DNA of 49,682 nt from NCBI GenBank assembly GCA_947584375.1, contig CANPWL010000013.1, positions 1 to 49,682 of the forward strand. Direction: 5' to 3'. This stretch comes from an uncultured Clostridia bacterium. Its GTDB lineage: Bacteria; Bacillota; Clostridia; Oscillospirales; Ruminococcaceae. The notes beneath the pieces are model-generated. The model saw only the letters and a program-made list of their open reading frames with translations, searched no databases and had not been told where the DNA came from. Shown here one piece after another: positions 1 through 8,546 of the stretch; position 1 is the first letter of the stretch, and each line of letters starts with the position of its first letter. A program made the position numbers and the translations under genes.

Positions 1-453
1 CGGATAAAAGTAATTTAATATAGTGCTCAACGCTGTTCCGTGAGTTGCAATAACTATATTTTCATTTCTATGTTCCAAAAGAACTTTTTTCAATGCGTTG
101 ACATTACGTTCTTGAACTTCATTTAAACACTCACCGTCTTTTATATGATAATTAAAATCAGCCCATTGCTTTTGTATGTAATCAAAGAATCTTTCACCGT
201 GCCAGCCTCCGGCATTACGCTCTCTAAAATTCTCATCTGTATGAATTTCCATATCAAGCGTTTTTGCAAGGTCGCGAATAGTATCAATACTTCTCTTATA
301 AGGGCTTGACATCATAAAATCAATACCCTTGTTCTTTAAAACATTCGTAACCTCTAAAGAATCCCGAAGCCCCTCGTCAGTAAGCGGTCTTGTTCTGTCA
401 TTATGAATGTTCCTGTCAGGCTCTGCATGGCGTACAAAATAAACTTTTGTCAT
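1..453 (-). CDS. Histidine phosphatase (phosphoglycerate mutase-like) family protein, 3' end outside window
   Basis: The gene reads from an ATG at 453 leftward and runs off the window edge, so 151 codons are visible and the C-terminus is missing. The N-terminus MTKVYFVRHAEPD holds the RHAE phosphohistidine motif (His9 would carry the phosphate) and a later ATHGTA segment near residue 141 supplies the second conserved His. This is the layout of the histidine phosphatase superfamily, which includes cofactor-dependent phosphoglycerate mutases, alpha-ribazole phosphatases and broad phosphatases; the substrate cannot be told. An AGGA ribosome site sits 5 bases upstream. It starts 36 bases after the argC stop on the same strand, so it may be the last gene of the arg transcript. 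Confidence 0.85.
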   Translation of the reverse strand, partial: MTKVYFVRHAEPDRNIHNDRTRPLTDEGLRDSLEVTNVLKNKGIDFMMSSPYKRSIDTIRDLAKTLDMEIHTDENFRERNAGGWHGERFFDYIQKQWADFNYHIKDGECLNEVQERNVNALKKVLLEHRNENIVIATHGTALSTILNYFYP

Positions 454-489
454 TTTTGTCCTCGTTTCGTTATTTACACACTTAAAACT

Positions 490-1443
490 CTATTCAAGCC
501 CTGTTCTCTCATCAATTCCAAGCACTATATTCATACACTGAACAGCCGCACCGCTTGCCCCTTTTCCCAGATTGTCAAGCCGTGAGCATAGCAAAACTCG
601 CTCGTCGTTTCCGCAGACAAAAATCTGCATATTGTTTGTTCCCTCTAGTGTATTTGCGGCAAGGAAACCATCGGGCAGAGTTTCTGTTCCGCCTAGTTCC
701 ATTACCTTAACAAAATGCTCATTTTTATAATGCTCGCTTAAAGCATTGTGTATGTCAGACGCTGTGTAACTGCCGTTCAAAAGCCTAGTTATTATCGGTA
801 CTGTAACCACCATTCCTGCATAGTAATCGTCAACTATCGGATTAAAAACAGGCGGATAGTCAAGACCGCAGATTTTCTGCATTTCGGGCAGGTGCTTGTG
901 ATTTTGCGTAAGAGCATACTGCCTCGGCGAATTGTATTCATAAGGGATTTCATCACCCTCGTAGACTGCTATCATTTTCTTGCCTGCACCCGAATATCCC
1001 GATACTGCATGGCAGGTCACAGGATAGTCCTTAGGCAGAATACCCGCTTTTATAAGAGGATAAACCAGACTTATAAATCCGCTTGCATAACAGCCGGGAA
1101 CAGCAATTCTGTTTGAATTTTTTATCTTCTCCCTATGCTCCGGCGATAACTCAGGAAAGCCATATGCCCAGTCGGGATTAGTCCTGTGAGCAGTAGATGC
1201 GTCTATTATCTTTGTGTGGTCGTTATTTTTATCAATCAGCGATACGGATTCAATCGCCGCTTTATCAGGCAGACACAGAAAAGTTATATCCGACTCATTT
1301 ATAAATTTAGCACGCTCATCTTTGTCCTTGCGCTTGTCTTCATCTATGAGCATAATTTCAAGGTCGTTACGGTTTTTGAACCTATCAAAGATTTTAAGAC
1401 CTGTCGTTCCTTCTTTTCCGTCAATAAAGATTTTTGTTTTCAT
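490..1443 (-). CDS. argC: N-acetyl-gamma-glutamyl-phosphate reductase (short type)
   Basis: ArgC reduces N-acetylglutamyl 5-phosphate to the semialdehyde in arginine synthesis, using NADPH in the cytoplasm. The protein begins MKTKIFIDGKEGTTG, the Rossmann start typical of the shorter ArgC class (about 310-320 residues). The catalytic cysteine is in AVPGCYASG (about residue 118), followed by a HAVSGYSGAGKKM active-site segment. A longer reading from 1476 would overlap argH and begin with an unconserved dozen residues, so I prefer the ATG at 1443, which has an AAAGG about 12 bases upstream. It lies 22 bases after the argH stop on the same strand, and so is co-transcribed with argG and argH. Confidence 0.92.
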   Translation of the reverse strand: MKTKIFIDGKEGTTGLKIFDRFKNRNDLEIMLIDEDKRKDKDERAKFINESDITFLCLPDKAAIESVSLIDKNNDHTKIIDASTAHRTNPDWAYGFPELSPEHREKIKNSNRIAVPGCYASGFISLVYPLIKAGILPKDYPVTCHAVSGYSGAGKKMIAVYEGDEIPYEYNSPRQYALTQNHKHLPEMQKICGLDYPPVFNPIVDDYYAGMVVTVPIITRLLNGSYTASDIHNALSEHYKNEHFVKVMELGGTETLPDGFLAANTLEGTNNMQIFVCGNDERVLLCSRLDNLGKGASGAAVQCMNIVLGIDERTGLE

Positions 1444-1465
1444 AAATATCTTTTGCCTTTCGATT

Positions 1466-2839
1466 TTACTTATCAAGTTCTCTCAAAACATACTCTATCT
1501 GCGCTTTAACGCTTTCAGGCGCAGGTCCTCCTGCCGACTTTCTCTGCATCACACAGGTATCCAAAGAAATAGCTTTATAGACATCTTCATCAAAGCTATC
1601 ACTCAGATTTTTATACTCGCTTATCGGCAGAGTTTCCAAAGTAACCCCTAATTCTATACATCTTGCAACTAAAGTACCTGTGATTTTATAAGCGTCTCTG
1701 AAAGGAATACCCTTTTTAACAAGATAGTCCGCGCAGTCGGTTGCGTTTATGAATCCCTTAGCCGCCGCATTTCTCATATTCTCTTTTATAACCGTCATTG
1801 TTGACAGCATTGGTATAAATGTGTTTATACAAAGCTTCACCGTATCGACAGCGTCGAATATTGCCTCCTTATCCTCCTGCATATCCTTGTCATAAGCAAG
1901 CGACAGGTTCTTCATCATAGAAAGCAAAGTGTTCAAATCTCCGTAAACACGGGCGGTTTTTCCCCTGATAAGCTCGGTAACGTCGGGGTTTTTCTTCTGC
2001 GGCATTATTGAAGAGCCTGTTGCGTAAGCGTCGTCAAGCTCTACAAATTTAAACTCCCAAGAACACCATAAAATAATCTCTTCAGAAAAGCGTGACAAAT
2101 GCATCATAAGTATTGATATTGCGCTCGCAAGCTCTATGCAGAAATCCCTGTCAGAAACTCCGTCAAGTGAATTTTGAGTGATCCCGTCAAAGCCTAAAAG
2201 CTCGCAAACTCTCTGCCTGTCAATCTTGTAGGTAGTTCCCGCTAAAGCACCGCTTCCCAAAGGCATTTGGTTCATTCTCTTATAGGTATCGTCAAGCCTG
2301 CCTATATCACGCAAAAGCATATTTGCATATGCCATAAGATGATGAGCAAAGGTTATCGGCTGCGCTCTCTGAAGATGAGTATATCCCGGCATAACAGTTT
2401 CAAGATGCTCTTTTGCCATATCGGTTATGGTTCTTATCAGCTTGACTGTTATTTCCCTTATTTCCTTTATCTCGTCTAAAAGATACATTCTTATATCAAG
2501 TGCTACCTGATCGTTTCTTGAACGCGCAGTGTGAAGCCTTTTTCCTGCATCGCCGACGCGCTTAGTCAGCTCTGCTTCGATAAACATATGAATATCTTCA
2601 GCGTTCGGGTCAAATTCCAAAACGCCGTTATCTATATCGGCTAAAATGCCTTTCAGTCCGTCAATGATGACCTCGCTCTCGCTTTTGTCTATTATTCCGC
2701 ACTCACCCAGCATCGTTGCGTGGGCAATAGAACCCTTTATATCGTGACGGTACATTCTTGCGTCAAACTTTATAGACGAATTGAAATCATTCACACGCTC
2801 GTCAATATCTTTAGAAAAACGTCCTGCCCACATCGGCAT
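1466..2839 (-). CDS. argH: Argininosuccinate lyase
   Basis: ArgH splits argininosuccinate into arginine and fumarate, the last step of arginine synthesis. The 457 residues match the family length. The fumarase/aspartase-superfamily signature GSSIMPQKKNP is at residues 275-285 and carries the flexible loop with the catalytic serine; TARSRNDQ (104-111) and TGYTHLQ-like PGYTHLQRAQP (151-161) are further conserved blocks. AGGAGAG precedes the ATG by about 8 bases. The gene is downstream of argG but separated from it by the four-helix-bundle gene and its repeat arrays, which interrupt the usual argG-argH adjacency. Confidence 0.97.
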   Translation of the reverse strand: MPMWAGRFSKDIDERVNDFNSSIKFDARMYRHDIKGSIAHATMLGECGIIDKSESEVIIDGLKGILADIDNGVLEFDPNAEDIHMFIEAELTKRVGDAGKRLHTARSRNDQVALDIRMYLLDEIKEIREITVKLIRTITDMAKEHLETVMPGYTHLQRAQPITFAHHLMAYANMLLRDIGRLDDTYKRMNQMPLGSGALAGTTYKIDRQRVCELLGFDGITQNSLDGVSDRDFCIELASAISILMMHLSRFSEEIILWCSWEFKFVELDDAYATGSSIMPQKKNPDVTELIRGKTARVYGDLNTLLSMMKNLSLAYDKDMQEDKEAIFDAVDTVKLCINTFIPMLSTMTVIKENMRNAAAKGFINATDCADYLVKKGIPFRDAYKITGTLVARCIELGVTLETLPISEYKNLSDSFDEDVYKAISLDTCVMQRKSAGGPAPESVKAQIEYVLRELDK

Positions 2840-2930
2840 AGTAAATCTCTCCTTTAGAAAATACCCAAAAATTAAAACACCCTATAAAAACCTATAAGGG
2901 CAGCAATATGCCACCCCTTTTAATTATTAA

Positions 2931-2958
2931 ATTGACAATTGATAATTGATAATTATTT
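2931..2958 (+). repeat. Heptad repeat array, ATTGATA type (left end of four-helix-bundle element)
   Basis: Four in-phase 7-bp units on the plus strand read ATTGACA, ATTGATA, ATTGATA, ATTATTT. The stop codon of the four-helix-bundle gene (2953-2955) lies inside the array. The same unit recurs at 40172-40206. Because 7 is not a multiple of 3, such an array places stop codons in every reading frame. Confidence 0.8.
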
Positions 2959-3306
2959 TAAATTTGACTTTGTAGTCCTTGTAATAGAAATAAGAATTTT
3001 AATAATTTCTGTGCAATCCTTGTATATATTTTCAAATTGAGAAAATGTAATATATTTAGTTTCTTTTAGCAACCTTAACCAATAATCTGTTTCATATGCT
3101 TCTTTAAGAGCAATGTTTACCTTTGACAAAAAGTCTTTTTTACTTTGTGCCTGCTGAGCCTCAACAACATTAGCACCTATACTAGTTCCACTTTTAAGAA
3201 TTTGATTAGAAAGAACATATTCTTTCTTTTCGTTATGCAAATAGTTACATAGTTTAACTATTTTAACTGCAAAATAGAAACTTTTATTTTCAATTACATT
3301 ATCCAT
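2953..3306 (-). CDS. Four-helix-bundle protein (23S rRNA intervening-sequence protein / Avd-like family)
   Basis: The 117 residues are almost wholly helical. Blocks such as SNQILKSGTSIGANVVEAQ, ALKEAYETDYWLRLL and the E-x-x-K rich last helix fit the family of small four-helix-bundle proteins found in 23S rRNA intervening sequences and as free-standing genes, related to the Avd accessory proteins of diversity-generating retroelements. No molecular function is established for the stand-alone members. The gene is inserted between argG and argH. Its ATG (3304-3306) and its stop (2953-2955) both lie within heptad repeat arrays and no Shine-Dalgarno sequence precedes it; the nearest upstream bases are repeat units. 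I read gene plus arrays as one inserted element. No reverse transcriptase or variable repeat is nearby. Confidence 0.85.
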   Translation of the reverse strand: MDNVIENKSFYFAVKIVKLCNYLHNEKKEYVLSNQILKSGTSIGANVVEAQQAQSKKDFLSKVNIALKEAYETDYWLRLLKETKYITFSQFENIYKDCTEIIKILISITRTTKSNLK

Positions 3307-3346
3307 TGTCCATTATCCATTATCCATTTCTCATTGTCCATTACTT
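3298..3346 (-). repeat. Heptad repeat array, ATGGATA type (right end of four-helix-bundle element)
   Basis: Seven in-phase 7-bp units, written on the plus strand: ATTATCC, ATTGTCC, ATTATCC, ATTATCC, ATTTCTC, ATTGTCC, ATTACTT. On the minus strand the unit is ATGGAYA, one base different from the ATTGAYA unit of the array at the other end of the gene, so the two arrays form imperfect inverted termini. The argG stop (3341-3343) and the start codon of the four-helix-bundle gene (3304-3306) are both inside it. Confidence 0.82.
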
Positions 3347-4564
3347 TCTCTTTTGGTCCAGCTTTGCCTTAACCTTAATAGGAAGTCCGAACAGATTAAT
3401 GAATCCTGCACTGTCAGCCTGATTGTAAACATTGTCCTCGTCGAAGGTTGCAACCTCTTCGTCATATAATGTATACGGTGACGTAACGCCGGCGTTGATG
3501 ATATTGCCCTTGTAAAGCTTTAACTTAACATCGCCTGTTACTGTCTTTTGAGTTTCGGTAACAAATGCTGAAAGAGCTTCCCTTAGCGGTGTGTACCATT
3601 GTCCATTATAAACAATGTCAGCGAATTTTATACCTATATACTGTTTCATTCTAGCAGTTTCTTTGTCGATAGTAATAGTCTCCAGAACATCATGAGCATG
3701 GTAAAGAATAGTTCCGCCCGGAGTTTCATATACTCCCCTCGATTTCATTCCGACCAAACGGTTTTCAACCAAGTCGGCAAGACCGATACCGTTTTCTCCG
3801 CCCAGCTTGTTTAATGTCTTTACGATGTCAACACCCTTCATTTCTTTGCCGTCAATAGCAGTAGGAATACCCTTCTCAAAATGAATTGTAACATAAGTAG
3901 GCTTGTCAGGTGCCTGAAGCGGGGAAACTCCCATCTCTAAGAAGCCTTCCTTTTCATACTGCGGCTCGTTTGCAGGGTCCTCCAGGTCAAGACCCTCGTG
4001 TGAAAGATGCCACAGGTTTTTATCCTTTGAATAGTTTGTCTCTCTGTTTATTTTTAGAGGAATATTGTGCGCCTCTGCATATTCTATCTCCTGCTCACGT
4101 GATTTCAGATCCCAAATTCTCCACGGAGCGATAATCTCCATATCAGGTGCAAAAGCCTTTATAGCAAGCTCAAACCTTACCTGATCGTTGCCCTTGCCTG
4201 TACAGCCGTGGCAGATAGCGTCAGCACCCTCTTTGATTGCGATTTCTGCAATTCTCTTTGCAATAATAGGTCTTGCAAAGGAAGTTCCAAGCAAGTATCT
4301 GTTTTCATATACAGCACCCGCCTGAACAGTCGGGAACACATAGTCCTCTATAAACTCATCGTTCAAATCTTCAATATAAAGCTTTGACGCACCGGTCTTG
4401 ATTGCCTTTTCCTCTAATCCGTCAAGCTCCGTTCCCTGTCCTACATCGCCCGATACAGCGATAACCTCGCAGTTGTTGTAATTCTCCTTGAGCCACGCAA
4501 TAATTATTGACGTGTCAAGCCCGCCTGAATAAGCTAAAACTACCTTTTTGATTTCTTTTGCCAT
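3341..4564 (-). CDS. argG: Argininosuccinate synthase
   Basis: ArgG joins citrulline and aspartate with ATP to give argininosuccinate. The 407 residues carry the N-type ATP pyrophosphatase loop AYSGGLDTS at 11-19 and later conserved blocks ([17 protein letters not shown]). It is the first gene of the minus-strand arg operon. GGAGG precedes the ATG by 8 bases. A strong promoter at 4601-4628 and ArgR-box-like sequences at 4635-4724 lie just upstream, so arginine repression is expected. Its TAA stop falls in the first heptad of the downstream repeat array. Confidence 0.97.
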   Translation of the reverse strand: MAKEIKKVVLAYSGGLDTSIIIAWLKENYNNCEVIAVSGDVGQGTELDGLEEKAIKTGASKLYIEDLNDEFIEDYVFPTVQAGAVYENRYLLGTSFARPIIAKRIAEIAIKEGADAICHGCTGKGNDQVRFELAIKAFAPDMEIIAPWRIWDLKSREQEIEYAEAHNIPLKINRETNYSKDKNLWHLSHEGLDLEDPANEPQYEKEGFLEMGVSPLQAPDKPTYVTIHFEKGIPTAIDGKEMKGVDIVKTLNKLGGENGIGLADLVENRLVGMKSRGVYETPGGTILYHAHDVLETITIDKETARMKQYIGIKFADIVYNGQWYTPLREALSAFVTETQKTVTGDVKLKLYKGNIINAGVTSPYTLYDEEVATFDEDNVYNQADSAGFINLFGLPIKVKAKLDQKRK

Positions 4565-4600
4565 TTCAATATCCTCCGTTTAAAATTTATGTTAGTGTTA

Positions 4601-4628
4601 ATTATACATAAAAACCTGTTTAAGTCAA
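4601..4628 (-). promoter_or_regulatory. Promoter of argG operon
   Basis: On the minus strand: TTGACT (4628-4623), 16-base spacer, TATAAT (4606-4601). Transcription would start near 4594, giving a leader of about 30 bases before argG. Confidence 0.8.
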
Positions 4629-4634
4629 GAGTTT

Positions 4635-4724
4635 TATGCAATAATTTCAATAATTTTTTGTATAATTATCTATTTTATGAATATTTTATGCATATATACA
4701 CGAATATTATGCATAATTATTCAT
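4635..4724 (-). promoter_or_regulatory. Candidate ArgR operator cluster upstream of argG
   Basis: Three ARG-box-like sequences occur: 4635-4650 (minus TTGAAATTATTGCATA), 4676-4694 (plus TATGAATATTTTATGCATA) and 4709-4724 (plus TATGCATAATTATTCA plus T). All resemble the AT-rich TGAAT/ATTCA half-sites bound by the hexameric arginine repressor. The first lies directly behind the -35 box. Function is inferred from similarity and position. The rest of the gap to 4970 is very AT-rich and shows no gene I can support. Confidence 0.5.
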
Positions 4725-4971
4725 CTTTGCTTTTTTTAATTGCCATTTTCATTATTCTTTCAATAATATTAATCGATACAATACATATTTACTTTACTTT
4801 CCATTTTAACGGTATTAAAAAATTTTATATTTTTCATTTCAACGGCTTATTTTATCATATTTTCATCACTTTGTCCATATATAATGATATTATAAAAATA
4901 ATTCAAGGTGATATTTATACCTTGAAAATCATATCTTAATGATATATAATATTAGAAGTCAGATAAGAAAA

Positions 4972-4992
4972 ATCTTGCATCTTGCATCTTAA
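4972..4992 (+). repeat. Short heptad repeat, ATCTTGC type
   Basis: Two exact 7-bp units ATCTTGC followed by ATCTTAA, just upstream of the flavin reductase gene. It has the same period as the other heptad arrays of the window but a different unit, and is short enough to be chance. Confidence 0.4.
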
Positions 4993-5013
4993 AATCTAGT
5001 AGGGGGAAATATT

Positions 5014-5523
5014 ATGGCTCTTAAAGAAATCGACATAAAATCATTAAAGGAATTCAATCCTTTCTCAAAGATTGCAGACGATTGGTTCTTGGTAACCGCA
5101 GGTGATGAAAGCGGATACAACACTATGACTGCGTCATGGGGAAGCGTTGGAACTATGTGGGGAAAAAGTGTTGCCGTTACGGTTATACGTCCTCAACGAT
5201 ATACAAAGGAATTTGTAGATAAAAGCGAATACTTTACCATATCATTCTTGAAAGACGGAAATAAAGATAAGCTTAGCTTTTGCGGTACAAAAAGCGGAAG
5301 GGATTTTGACAAGGCAAAGGAAACAGGACTTGTTCCTCTATTTATTGACAACACCACAGCCTTTGAACAGGCAGAGCTTATTCTTATCTGCAAAAAAGTA
5401 TTTGCACAGGATATAACCCCCGACAGCTTTTTAGACAAGACACTGATAGACAGATGGTATCCTGAAAAGGACTTTCACACAGCGTATGTCGGAGAAATAG
5501 TAAAGGCATATCAAAACGTATAA
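5014..5523 (+). CDS. Flavin reductase-like FMN-binding family protein
   Basis: The 169 residues match small FMN-binding split-barrel proteins of the flavin reductase (DIM6/NTAB) group. The segment NTMTASWGSVGTMWGKS, in which a T-M-T-A-S-W stretch lines the FMN site, is typical, as is the later VTVIRPQRYTKEFVDKSEYF strand-loop. Members reduce flavins with NAD(P)H or act as flavoprotein partners; the true substrate here is unknown. AGGGGG precedes the ATG by 7 bases. It stands alone, followed by its own terminator at 5541-5572. Confidence 0.8.
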   Translation: MALKEIDIKSLKEFNPFSKIADDWFLVTAGDESGYNTMTASWGSVGTMWGKSVAVTVIRPQRYTKEFVDKSEYFTISFLKDGNKDKLSFCGTKSGRDFDKAKETGLVPLFIDNTTAFEQAELILICKKVFAQDITPDSFLDKTLIDRWYPEKDFHTAYVGEIVKAYQNV

Positions 5524-5540
5524 AGTCAAGTTACTAATAG

Positions 5541-5572
5541 AGGGTAATGCGTTTAACGCACTACCCTGTTTT
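5541..5572 (+). terminator. Intrinsic terminator after the flavin reductase gene
   Basis: Arms AGGGTAATGCG (5541 on) and CGCACTACCCT with one mismatch enclose a short TTTAA loop and are followed by GTTTTA. Confidence 0.75.
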
Positions 5573-5653
5573 AGACTTAAATAATCTATTAAAAATATGT
5601 TGACCTAACAGTCATAAATATAAAAAATGCACAGATAATTTTAATTTTTAGTA

Positions 5654-5682
5654 TTGTAATCATTTTAAAACTGATGTATAAT
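5654..5682 (+). promoter_or_regulatory. Probable promoter of the L,D-transpeptidase gene
   Basis: TTGTAA (5654-5659), 17-base spacer, TATAAT (5677-5682), about 70 bases before the start codon. Confidence 0.55.
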
Positions 5683-5753
5683 ATATTTAAAATATGTAGA
5701 ACAACAAAATTTTATTTAATAGCAGATAAAGATTTAAGAAAGGAAAATTACAG

Positions 5754-7589
5754 ATGAAAAAAGATTTTGATAACAACGGTCAGAAAATCGATTCCGATTA
5801 TGACGTTGAAAAAATCATTGCTGAAGTAAACAGATCAGCCAAAGAAAACAAAGAAGCGTATTTGAATTCTGTTAATAAGGACGATATGTCCGGTCAAAAC
5901 CAATCTTCAAACTCTCTTTCCGGTGAATCAAAGAATGATATTATAAATAAAATCAATCAAAGTCTGAAAATCAGCGAATCAAATGAATATAATGAAACTT
6001 CCGATAAATCTGATAAAAATCAAAACTCTCTCAAAAACAAAAAAAACAAAGTATCAAACAGTGAACTTAAAGATATGCAAAAAGAAATTGAATGGGATAC
6101 CAGATACAACGAACTCAAAAGCATAAAAGTAGACAGCCATAAAGGCAGGAACGCTGTTTTATTTGTTTTGGGGCTTGTTATAATACTTCTTATCGGCGCT
6201 TACATCGTCGGATATATTATGACAAAGGACTGTTTTCTCCCAAATACATATGTAAACGGTATTTCTATCGGAGGAATGAATGTAAATGAAGCGACTGAAT
6301 CGCTTCAGGCTGATACTTCTTTAAACAAGCTTGTATTGGAAAAGCTTAACGGAGAAACCGTTACCATTGATTATTCTAAAATTGATTATACATACTCGAC
6401 CGCTGATGAACTTAATAAGATAATCAATAATGAAAACAAAGCTCTTTGGTTTGTAAATCTTATCAAAAAATCCAAATACAGTATATCTGTCAACGGTTCT
6501 TATTCAGAGGATAAGCTAAAAGAGGTCATTGATAACGCAAGCTTTGGTGTTACGCCGTCCAAAAACGCTAAAATAGTAAAGAGCAAGGACGAGTTTGTGA
6601 TTGAACCTGAAGTCCAGGGAGATATTGTTGATACAGAAAAGGTTTTTGAAGCGTCCAGGACTGCTATAAACAACGGCGTTGAAAAAATAAATCTTATGAA
6701 TGAGAATTGCTATAAAAAACCTACTGTCGTTGCGGATGATTTAAAGGAAAAGCTAGATGAACTGAACAAGGTTTTTAATTTAGAGGTCAAGTTAGACTTT
6801 GATTATACCACAGAAAACTTGACCTATGACGTATTCAAAGACTGGGTTAATATCAAAAAGGACGGAAGTTATACGATCGATCAGGAATCTGTTTGGGAGT
6901 GGGTAAACTCAATAAGGGATAAATATGATACCCTTAACAAAACAAGAAAGTTTAAGTCAACTCTTCAGGGTACTGTGACAATAAAGGCACAGAGAGGTGC
7001 AGACGGTAAGTTTGACGGTATATTCGGATATTTCCTCGACGCAGACAAAACTGCCGAGGCAATATGCAAGGCTCTTAAAAAAGGTGAAAACATAACAATC
7101 AAGCCGATTTACTGGACAAACGGCGGATATACATATGATACACAGGGAAAAGTTAAGCGTTCAAAAAGTGATGAAAAAAAGGTTATAAGCGACATTGCAC
7201 AGCTTGACACATATATAGAGGTAGATCTTACAAATCAGATGCTCTGGTATTATAAAAACGGCAAGGTAAAACATAAATGCGGAGTGGTTTCTGGTATGCC
7301 CACCAAAGAAAGAATGACCTACCCCGGTATCTACCAGCTTTGGATGAAGGAAACAAACAAAACTATGAAAGGCAGAACATCAGAAGGTTCATACGAATCT
7401 AAATGTTCTTACTGGAACTATATCAGCCAAAACAGTATTGGTATCCACGACGCCACATGGCAGACCTCTTTCGGCGGAGACAGATACAAATACTACGGCT
7501 CTCACGGCTGTGTGGGAATTTCTTTGAGCGATTCAAAATATATTTATGATAATATTCCTTTGGGTACTGTTGTAATAATGTACTATTAA
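5754..7589 (+). CDS. Membrane-anchored L,D-transpeptidase with peptidoglycan-binding region
   Basis: An enzyme that would make 3-3 cross-links in peptidoglycan or attach proteins to it, outside the membrane. The 611 residues have a charged, Asn/Ser/Lys-rich cytoplasmic part (1-130), one membrane helix (about 133-156), a middle region of two similar alpha/beta segments like the VanW-associated putative peptidoglycan-binding (PG_binding_4) domains, and a C-terminal YkuD catalytic domain. The YkuD part starts near DTYIEVDLTNQMLWYY and ends with the active-site motif GSHGCVGIS, whose Cys is the nucleophile and His the partner. AGAAAGGA precedes the ATG. Own promoter and terminator make it monocistronic. 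Confidence 0.92.
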   Translation: MKKDFDNNGQKIDSDYDVEKIIAEVNRSAKENKEAYLNSVNKDDMSGQNQSSNSLSGESKNDIINKINQSLKISESNEYNETSDKSDKNQNSLKNKKNKVSNSELKDMQKEIEWDTRYNELKSIKVDSHKGRNAVLFVLGLVIILLIGAYIVGYIMTKDCFLPNTYVNGISIGGMNVNEATESLQADTSLNKLVLEKLNGETVTIDYSKIDYTYSTADELNKIINNENKALWFVNLIKKSKYSISVNGSYSEDKLKEVIDNASFGVTPSKNAKIVKSKDEFVIEPEVQGDIVDTEKVFEASRTAINNGVEKINLMNENCYKKPTVVADDLKEKLDELNKVFNLEVKLDFDYTTENLTYDVFKDWVNIKKDGSYTIDQESVWEWVNSIRDKYDTLNKTRKFKSTLQGTVTIKAQRGADGKFDGIFGYFLDADKTAEAICKALKKGENITIKPIYWTNGGYTYDTQGKVKRSKSDEKKVISDIAQLDTYIEVDLTNQMLWYYKNGKVKHKCGVVSGMPTKERMTYPGIYQLWMKETNKTMKGRTSEGSYESKCSYWNYISQNSIGIHDATWQTSFGGDRYKYYGSHGCVGISLSDSKYIYDNIPLGTVVIMYY

Positions 7590-7595
7590 AACCAA

Positions 7596-7627
7596 AGCTC
7601 TTGCAGTAATTGCAGGAGCTGTTTTTA
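7596..7627 (+). terminator. Intrinsic terminator after the L,D-transpeptidase gene
   Basis: Arms AGCTCTTGCA (7596-7605) and TGCAGGAGCT (7611-7620) pair with one G-U, followed by GTTTTT. Confidence 0.85.
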
Positions 7628-7649
7628 TGCCTTATTGATAAAATACAGA

Positions 7650-7683
7650 CAAAAAAATCACACACCGCAAAAACAGTGTGTGA
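7650..7683 (-). terminator. Intrinsic terminator after the ferredoxin gene
   Basis: On the minus strand TCACACAC...GTGTGTGA arms (7683-7676 and 7665-7658) are followed by seven T residues. Confidence 0.8.
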
Positions 7684-7706
7684 CTTATGTAATATTTTTA
7701 TTGCTA

Positions 7707-7877
7707 TTACTCAGCTACCGGAGCGTCAACAGGACAAGTACCTGCACAAGCACCGCAATCAATACAAGTGTCAGCGTCGATAACGTATTTACCGTCACCC
7801 TCTGTAATTGCCCCAACAGGACATTCAGCAGCACAAGCGCCGCAGCTGATGCATTCATCAGAAATTTTATATGCCAT
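7707..7877 (-). CDS. 2[4Fe-4S] ferredoxin
   Basis: A 56-residue electron carrier of the clostridial type. Two cysteine sets are visible: CISCGACAAECP and CIDCGACAGTCP, each giving the C-x2-C-x2-C-x3-C-P pattern that binds a [4Fe-4S] cluster. It starts MAYKISDECI, behind AAGGAGG. It would pass low-potential electrons between anaerobic oxidoreductases such as pyruvate:ferredoxin oxidoreductase and hydrogenase (family knowledge). It stands alone between its promoter (7930-7957) and terminator (7650-7683). Confidence 0.97.
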   Translation of the reverse strand: MAYKISDECISCGACAAECPVGAITEGDGKYVIDADTCIDCGACAGTCPVDAPVAE

Positions 7878-7929
7878 TTCAGCATACCTCCTTCAATATT
7901 TTAAATGTTAAAAACATTTATTATCTATT

Positions 7930-7957
7930 ATGATAACACATAATTTAAAAATTGCAA
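7930..7957 (-). promoter_or_regulatory. Probable promoter of the ferredoxin gene
   Basis: On the minus strand TTGCAA (7957-7952), 16-base spacer, TATCAT (7935-7930). Confidence 0.5.
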
Positions 7958-8054
7958 GTCTTTTGTGAAAAAATAAATAATTAATAATTTCCTTATTCGC
8001 ACAATGCTCTCTATGCTGACAAAATAACCAGCATTTTATTTCCACAATTGATCC

Positions 8055-8546
8055 TCATATGCCAAACATAGTTTTAAGAAGGTCAGTTCCCGATTTTGTT
8101 GAAAAAATCTTTTCCATCACTTTTTCTATCGCAGCTTTGCTCAAATTGTCTTCATAAGCATTTACTAAGAAATCTGCTTCAATAAGTATCTGATAATCAA
8201 TGCCCTCCTTCAAATTATATGTATGATGATGCCCGACCAAAAATGCTACTCGCTCTAATATGCTTTTATCCAAATCAAATTCGGATAAAAACTCTCTTAC
8301 TATCTTTTCTCCCTCGATCTCCTGATATTTGCCATTTGAAGAATTATATTTTTCTTCAGAGGTCTTTATTCCTATGTCGTGAACAATTGCAGCAATAAGT
8401 AAGGTTTCCAATGTTTCATCGCTAAGACACTCACGCTCACCTATCATTTTTGCAAATGTATATACCTTTGCAAAATGCTGAATACGTTTTGGATCTCCTG
8501 CATAATATTCAACCATTTTGCTAAATATTTTATTTTGAATATTCAT
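8055..8546 (-). CDS. HD-domain protein (predicted metal-dependent phosphohydrolase)
   Basis: The HD-superfamily metal motif HDIG lies about residues 56-59, with upstream RIQHFAKVYTFA supplying the first His and downstream GHHHTY and EADFLVNAYED giving further metal ligands. Such small HD proteins hydrolyse nucleotides or other phosphoesters; the substrate is unknown. Two in-frame ATGs exist, at 8552 and 8546. GAGGAG lies only 3 bases before the first and 9 before the second, so I prefer the second. It has no close same-strand neighbour. Confidence 0.85.
   Translation of the reverse strand: MNIQNKIFSKMVEYYAGDPKRIQHFAKVYTFAKMIGERECLSDETLETLLIAAIVHDIGIKTSEEKYNSSNGKYQEIEGEKIVREFLSEFDLDKSILERVAFLVGHHHTYNLKEGIDYQILIEADFLVNAYEDNLSKAAIEKVMEKIFSTKSGTDLLKTMFGI

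Noticed and set aside
2953-3306. Avd protein of a diversity-generating retroelement
   Set aside because: No reverse transcriptase, template repeat or variable repeat lies nearby; only the fold family is shared.
4589-4939. Open frame of 116 codons on the plus strand upstream of the flavin reductase gene
   Set aside because: It covers the argG promoter and ArgR-like sites, is extremely T-rich and hydrophobic by composition, and has no ribosome site; I read it as chance.
7635-7904. Ser/Thr-rich open frame opposite the ferredoxin gene
   Set aside because: It is the antisense of a certain ferredoxin gene, and its composition reflects the reversed Cys/Ala codons.
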